From NCBI RefSeq assembly GCF_042665195.1, contig NZ_JBHTBW010000019.1, positions 1 to 64,000 of the forward strand: DNA of 64,000 bases, written 5' to 3'. The notes below the pieces were generated by a model. That model had not been told where the DNA came from and did not search any database. It saw nothing but the letters and a program-made list of their open reading frames with translations. The translations under genes and the position numbers were made by a program. This DNA comes from Laceyella putida. GTDB taxonomy: Bacteria; Bacillota; Bacilli; Thermoactinomycetales; Thermoactinomycetaceae. Below are positions 60,404-64,000 of the stretch, one piece after another. Numbering within the stretch: the first letter of the stretch is position 1; each line of letters starts with the position of its first letter.

Positions 60404-61474
60404 GTGGATCAATCGGCTATAGTGTGGGAAGTGTTGCGTCAGTATGGGTATGAAGATGCGTATATGGAGAATGCGGGTGACGTGGTTTATCTGGCAGTTC
60501 CGGAAGGGGAATATGCACTAAAGCGTTCCAGCGCACCGCGGGAGAAATTAATCCTTCTGCATCACCTGTTGGATAGGGCGATCCAATCGGGATGTGACCA
60601 TCTTTTGCCTTGGGTCAAGACCAAACAGGGAGATCCGATTGTGGAAATCCGGGGCACTTGTTGGTATTTGGTGCCTTGGAAACGACAGTCGACCCAGGAG
60701 GGGAAACGCTGGTCATCGACGGAAGGGATGGCGGCTTTGGCTCGGTTGCATCAGGCGACCGAGCCGGGTTGCAAGGAGTTAACCGAACTGGCTCCGTCCA
60801 TTAAGCAAAAGGAGATCGAAGTCTGGAAGCAAAAGTTGGAGAAACTGGAACAGTATGCGGAACAAGGGAAGGGACGCGAATTTGCTTCCCCCTTTGATCG
60901 GGCGTTTGTGAGCAGCAAGGATCAACTGGTGCGCAGTTTTCAATTTGCCATTCGCGGACTGGAACGCTACAGGGAAAGTGAGGATGGAGCCGTTCCGCGC
61001 GCGGTTCTCTGCCATACTCGCCTTCATCCAAGCAATGTGGTACAGGACGGAGAACAGTTATATTGGATCGATTTCGATCATGCGCAGGTGGATACGCCTG
61101 TACGTGATGTGGCCTTGGCGATCCAACGGTTTTCACTCTACGATGGGGAAAGCCCGTTTGCGTTATTGGAGGCATATGAGCGGGAGTGGAAGTTGGAACC
61201 GAAAGAGAAGCGCTTGTTGGCTTTGTATCTGTCCTATCCCGAGCGGATTCTGAAAACGTTGGGACGGTATTACGACCAGCCGCGCACCGCCACGGTGGAG
61301 CCGCAATTTACCAAGCGCTTCGAACGGGAGATTGGACAGTTTGAACAGATACAAGAACTGGTGAAAAGCTTATGGCCGTCCAAAAAGAAACAAGAAGAAG
61401 GGGAAAAAGCCCAGGTCGCAACGGGCCAACCCGGACGCAAAAAGAAAAGAAAAAAGAACCATCGCCACTCTTAA
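60404..61474 (+). CDS. ysxE: YsxE/CotS-like spore coat kinase-fold protein
   Basis: 356 residues, aminoglycoside-phosphotransferase/kinase-like fold. ATP lobe around YALKRSSAPREKLIL; catalytic-loop position reads LCHTRLHPSNVV, where HGDxxxxN would be expected; metal loop YWIDFDHA. The catalytic aspartate appears to be replaced (HTR for HGD), so it may be inactive as a kinase. C-terminal lysine/arginine-rich tail (GRKKKRKKNHRHS). GTG 60404 after GAAAGGGGG. Usual YsxE neighbour of spoVID. Confidence 0.85.
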   Translation: MDQSAIVWEVLRQYGYEDAYMENAGDVVYLAVPEGEYALKRSSAPREKLILLHHLLDRAIQSGCDHLLPWVKTKQGDPIVEIRGTCWYLVPWKRQSTQEGKRWSSTEGMAALARLHQATEPGCKELTELAPSIKQKEIEVWKQKLEKLEQYAEQGKGREFASPFDRAFVSSKDQLVRSFQFAIRGLERYRESEDGAVPRAVLCHTRLHPSNVVQDGEQLYWIDFDHAQVDTPVRDVALAIQRFSLYDGESPFALLEAYEREWKLEPKEKRLLALYLSYPERILKTLGRYYDQPRTATVEPQFTKRFEREIGQFEQIQELVKSLWPSKKKQEEGEKAQVATGQPGRKKKRKKNHRHS

Positions 61475-61502
61475 CCGGGTCATCCCCGGTTTTTTATTTT
61501 TT
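61473..61502 (+). terminator. Terminator after ysxE
   Basis: AACCGGG (61473-61479) and CCCGGTT (61485-61491), then TTTTTATTTTTTG. It overlaps the end of the small minus-strand ORF at 61480. Confidence 0.8.
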
Positions 61503-61569
61503 GTAAAAGTTTGTCCAGGGCTTTTAATGGTAAACTAAGGGCAAGCACCCATAAGATCACTTCCAACAT
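61480..61569 (-). CDS. Possible 29-residue hydrophobic small protein
   Basis: ATG 61569 has GCGAGGAG 6-9 nt upstream on the minus strand, as good as neighbouring genes. It encodes 29 residues: a hydrophobic half starting MLEVILWVLALSL, then an amphipathic basic tail ending LLQKIKNRG. The stop lies within the terminator of ysxE. It could be a single-helix membrane peptide; being so short, it may also be chance. Confidence 0.45.
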   Translation of the reverse strand: MLEVILWVLALSLPLKALDKLLQKIKNRG

Positions 61570-61824
61570 ATGGATCTCCTCGCTTACATAAAGGATTGCA
61601 AAGAAAAATAAGAAAGCAGGAAAAGTAGGACAAGCGTCCCGCCATTTTTTATAGCCCAAAGAAAAAAAGTTGCTTTCGACCAAATTATATGCGGGATGTC
61701 AAGATTTTGTTTGGTTTTTTGGCTAATTAGGGAGAAAGACTAGACAGATGTGTACGAAACATGGAGAATAAGAATATGTTATAGGGATAAGAAACTGGAT
61801 GCTGACAGGAAGGGGATTTTGAAG

Positions 61825-61983
61825 TTGAGTATGGTAAAAGCCATGGTGAAAAAGGCATATCGCGGTGTATTGTTTTTGGTTTTTCTCAGTATCCTGATGC
61901 TCGTAACGGTATTGTTGATGACGTTCTTGGCTGACCCTCAAGCGATGTATGATCACATCAGACATACGTTTGGTGTTCGCTGA
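61825..61983 (+). CDS. Small single-helix membrane protein
   Basis: 52 residues from TTG 61825, which lies 8-9 nt after AGGAAGGGG; ATG 61831 is the next start. Basic N-terminus (VKKAYRG), one membrane helix (VLFLVFLSILMLVTVLLMTFL), then a short tail. Between ysxE and the valS leader, terminated by a stem just downstream. No family recognised. Confidence 0.55.
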   Translation: MSMVKAMVKKAYRGVLFLVFLSILMLVTVLLMTFLADPQAMYDHIRHTFGVR

Positions 61984-62012
61984 TATATGTAAGTCCGGAC
62001 TCATATTTTTAT

Positions 62013-62040
62013 CGGCGATGTCGATCGCCGTTTTTATTTT
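62013..62040 (+). terminator. Terminator upstream of the valS leader
   Basis: CGGCGAT (62013-62019) and ATCGCCG (62024-62030), then TTTTTATTTT. Confidence 0.85.
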
Positions 62041-62054
62041 GCATGGGTGTTTGT

Positions 62055-62083
62055 TTGACTCTCTTATCTAAACGTTGTAATAT
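62055..62083 (+). promoter_or_regulatory. Promoter of the valS T-box operon
   Basis: TTGACT (62055-62060), 17 nt, TAATAT (62078-62083), part of GTTGTAATATAAT which also occurs in the tRNA-Arg promoter. Confidence 0.6.
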
Positions 62084-62089
62084 AATAAA

Positions 62090-62366
62090 CAAACAATGGA
62101 TGGTTAGTGAGCTATGAGAGGGAAGAGTAGACGGGAGATACCTGTCAGAGAGAGAAGCCCACGGCTGGAAGGCTTCTTCAGGCAAAGCCGTTGAACGTCA
62201 CCCTTGAGCTGAGCATCTGAAGGCGTTCTCGCTGTGTAAGATGTTCCGGCGCCAACCGATACCTGGCTCTTGAGTGCGCTGAATCAAGTGAATGGGTTCA
62301 GTGAACAAAGGTGGTACCGCGAAATAACCTTTCGTCCTTTGCAATGGGACGGAAGGTTTTTTATTT
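62090..62366 (+). ncRNA. T-box riboswitch, valine type (valS leader)
   Basis: The T-box sequence AAAGGTGGTACCGCG is at 62307-62321, followed by the terminator AACCTTTCGTCC (62326-62337)/GGACGGAAGGTT (62347-62358) with a T-run. Stem I contains GAACGTCACC with the likely specifier codon GTC at 62197-62199, read by tRNA-Val(GAC). Uncharged tRNA-Val pairs with the specifier and the T-box and lets transcription pass into valS. Limits are approximate. Confidence 0.9.
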
Positions 62367-62391
62367 TTCGTTAAAGTAAGGAGGACTCCAA

Positions 62392-64000
62392 ATGGGTGAA
62401 ACTTTGAAAAGCAATTTGCCTCCTGCCTATGATCCAAAACAGGCGGAAGCGAAATGGTACAAGTATTGGATTGAAGGAAAGTTCTTTGAAGCGGGGAAGG
62501 ACCAAGAGAAAGAGCCTTTTACCATTGTGATTCCCCCACCGAACGTGACGGGCAAACTCCATATCGGCCATGCGCTGAATATGACATTGCAGGATATCTT
62601 GACACGGTTTAAGCGGATGAAAGGGTATGATACGCTCTGGTTGCCGGGGATGGACCATGCCGGGATCGCCACCCAAGCGCGGGTGGAAGCGAAACTGCGT
62701 GAACAAGGACTGAGCCGGCATGACCTGGGGCGCGAGAAGTTCTTGGAAGACGTGTGGAAATGGAAAGATGAGTATGCGGCCAACATTGCGGACCAGTGGC
62801 GCAAGATGGGCTTGGGATTGGATTATAGCCGGGAGCGTTTCACATTTGATGAAGGGTTCTCCGACGCCGTTAAGGAAGTGTTTGTGCGTCTCTACGAGAA
62901 GGGGCTGATTTACCGCGGCAAGTACATCATCAACTGGGACCCGAAAGCGCGTACCGCACTGTCCGATATTGAGGTCATCCATAAAGAAGTGAAAGGCGCG
63001 CTGTACCACCTGAAATATCCACTTACAGACGGATCGGGCTTCATCCGGGTGGCGACGACGCGCCCCGAGACCATGCTGGGCGATGTGGCAGTGGCCGTTC
63101 ACCCTGAGGATGAGCGGTATCAGGATCTGATCGGCAAAACAGTGATCTTGCCGTTAGTGGAACGGGAGATTCCCATTATTGCCGATGAATATGTGGATCC
63201 GGAGTTTGGCAGCGGAGCGGTGAAAATTACGCCAGCGCATGACCCGAACGACTTTGAAATGGGCAACCGACATCAGTTGCCACAAATCCTGGTGATGAAT
63301 GAAGATGGCCAGATGAATGAACTGGCGGGCAAATACCAGGGGATGGATCGGTTTGAATGCCGCAAGCAGATCGTCAAAGACCTTGAAGCGGACGGTTTCT
63401 TGATCGAAATCGAAGAGCATGTGCATTCCGTTGGCCATAGTGAACGGACGGGAGTCGTGGTCGAACCCTATCTGTCCACCCAATGGTTTGTCGCCATGAA
63501 GCCTCTTGCCGAACGGGCGATCGACGCGCAAAAGAGTGGCAAAGGCGTTCGGTTTGTACCAGATCGGTTTGAGAAGATTTATCTGCACTGGATTGAAAAT
63601 GTACGTGATTGGTGCATTTCGCGCCAATTGTGGTGGGGACACCGCATTCCGGCATGGTATTGTGACACGTGTGGCGAGATGACCGTTGCCCGTACCGCGC
63701 CGCAGGCTTGTTCACACTGCCAAGGCGAGAAGTTGCGCCAAGACGAAGACGTGCTCGACACTTGGTTCAGCTCGGCGTTATGGCCTTTCTCCACGCTGGG
63801 ATGGCCAGAGCAAACGGCCGACCTCAAACGTTACTTCCCTACGGATGTGTTGGTGACAGGGTATGATATCATTTACTTCTGGGTAGCGCGCATGATCTTC
63901 ACGGCGCTTGAGTTCACGGATGAGATTCCGTTCAGGGACGTATTGCTTACGGGTCTGGTCCGCGATGCGGAAGGCAGAAAGATGTCCAAGTCGCTGGGGA
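62392..64000 (+). CDS. valS: Valyl-tRNA synthetase, 5' part, cut by the right window edge
   Basis: 536 codons are visible and the gene runs off the window. Class I motifs: PPPNVTGKLHIGHALN (HIGH) near residue 50 and, at the very edge, EGRKMSKSLG (KMSKS). ATTRPETMLGDVAVAVHP marks the editing domain, and a zinc-like CDTCGEM...CSHCQ lies near residue 425. ATG 62392 after AAGGAGGA. Controlled by the T-box upstream. Confidence 0.97.
   Translation, partial: MGETLKSNLPPAYDPKQAEAKWYKYWIEGKFFEAGKDQEKEPFTIVIPPPNVTGKLHIGHALNMTLQDILTRFKRMKGYDTLWLPGMDHAGIATQARVEAKLREQGLSRHDLGREKFLEDVWKWKDEYAANIADQWRKMGLGLDYSRERFTFDEGFSDAVKEVFVRLYEKGLIYRGKYIINWDPKARTALSDIEVIHKEVKGALYHLKYPLTDGSGFIRVATTRPETMLGDVAVAVHPEDERYQDLIGKTVILPLVEREIPIIADEYVDPEFGSGAVKITPAHDPNDFEMGNRHQLPQILVMNEDGQMNELAGKYQGMDRFECRKQIVKDLEADGFLIEIEEHVHSVGHSERTGVVVEPYLSTQWFVAMKPLAERAIDAQKSGKGVRFVPDRFEKIYLHWIENVRDWCISRQLWWGHRIPAWYCDTCGEMTVARTAPQACSHCQGEKLRQDEDVLDTWFSSALWPFSTLGWPEQTADLKRYFPTDVLVTGYDIIYFWVARMIFTALEFTDEIPFRDVLLTGLVRDAEGRKMSKSLG

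Overview
The window reads as chromosome of a Gram-positive, endospore-forming member of the Bacillota, probably Bacillales and possibly the Thermoactinomycetaceae; that family-level guess rests on gene content and moderate GC and was not tested by any search. The evidence is spore genes (yyaC, gerM, lonB, spoVID-like, ysxE-like), strong AGGAGG-type ribosome binding sites with frequent GTG and TTG starts, sigma-A promoters, a T-box valS leader, and a gene order that follows the Bacillus racE-gerM-rph-ysnA-ysnB ... tig-clpX-lonB-lonA-ysxC-hemAXCDBL-spoVID-ysxE-valS block.

Layout. 0-4.8 kb: the 3' end of a TnpB gene and a second, protein-free IS200/IS605-type element flank a XendoU-type endoribonuclease gene; RocB-like peptidase, rhodanese and YyaC genes follow on the minus strand. 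4.9-10.2 kb: a secreted protein of uncertain family, a GNAT acetyltransferase, two unknown coupled genes, a DUF3298-like protein and a B12-binding radical SAM enzyme. 10.3-15.1 kb: a broken EamA transporter, then a sugar ABC importer (binding protein and two permeases) with its LacI-type regulator. 15.4-22.8 kb: YitT protein, a membrane protein, type 2 isopentenyl diphosphate isomerase, a secreted C39-type peptidase, a glutamate/dicarboxylate symporter, spermidine synthase and a gamma-glutamylcyclotransferase-like protein.

23-27.8 kb holds marR, then the conserved racE-gerM-rph-rdgB-ysnB block, ending at tRNA-Arg(UCU). Between this tRNA and tig (27.97-31.8 kb) sits an accessory stretch: an XRE-TPR regulator with a very small ORF overlapping its 3' end behind a near-ideal ribosome binding site, an AT-rich divergent region and three orphan genes. 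31.9-41.3 kb is the protein quality-control block tig-clpP-clpX-femX-lonB-lonA-ysxC. 41.3-48.8 kb interrupts the Bacillus-type order with ddl, a luciferase-like oxidoreductase, a solo IS200/IS605 left end, map, a membrane protein, a sulfonate/nitrate/pyrimidine-type ABC importer and a membrane-anchored GH25 lysozyme. 49-58.9 kb is haem and sirohaem synthesis (hemA, hemX, a Met8-like gene, hemC, a cobA-hemD fusion, hemB, hemL), with an esterase gene and a transglutaminase-like gene placed between hemB and hemL. 59.2-64 kb has spoVID-like, ysxE-like, two tiny genes, and a valine T-box leader driving valS, which runs off the right edge with its KMSKS motif just inside.

The best candidates for something undescribed are the XRE-TPR regulator with its overlapping 21-residue ORF, the 10-bp hairpin that buries the gerM ribosome binding site, the protein-free IS200/IS605 derivatives, and the standalone XendoU gene between two of them. 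Everything here comes from reading the sequence; no database search was run.
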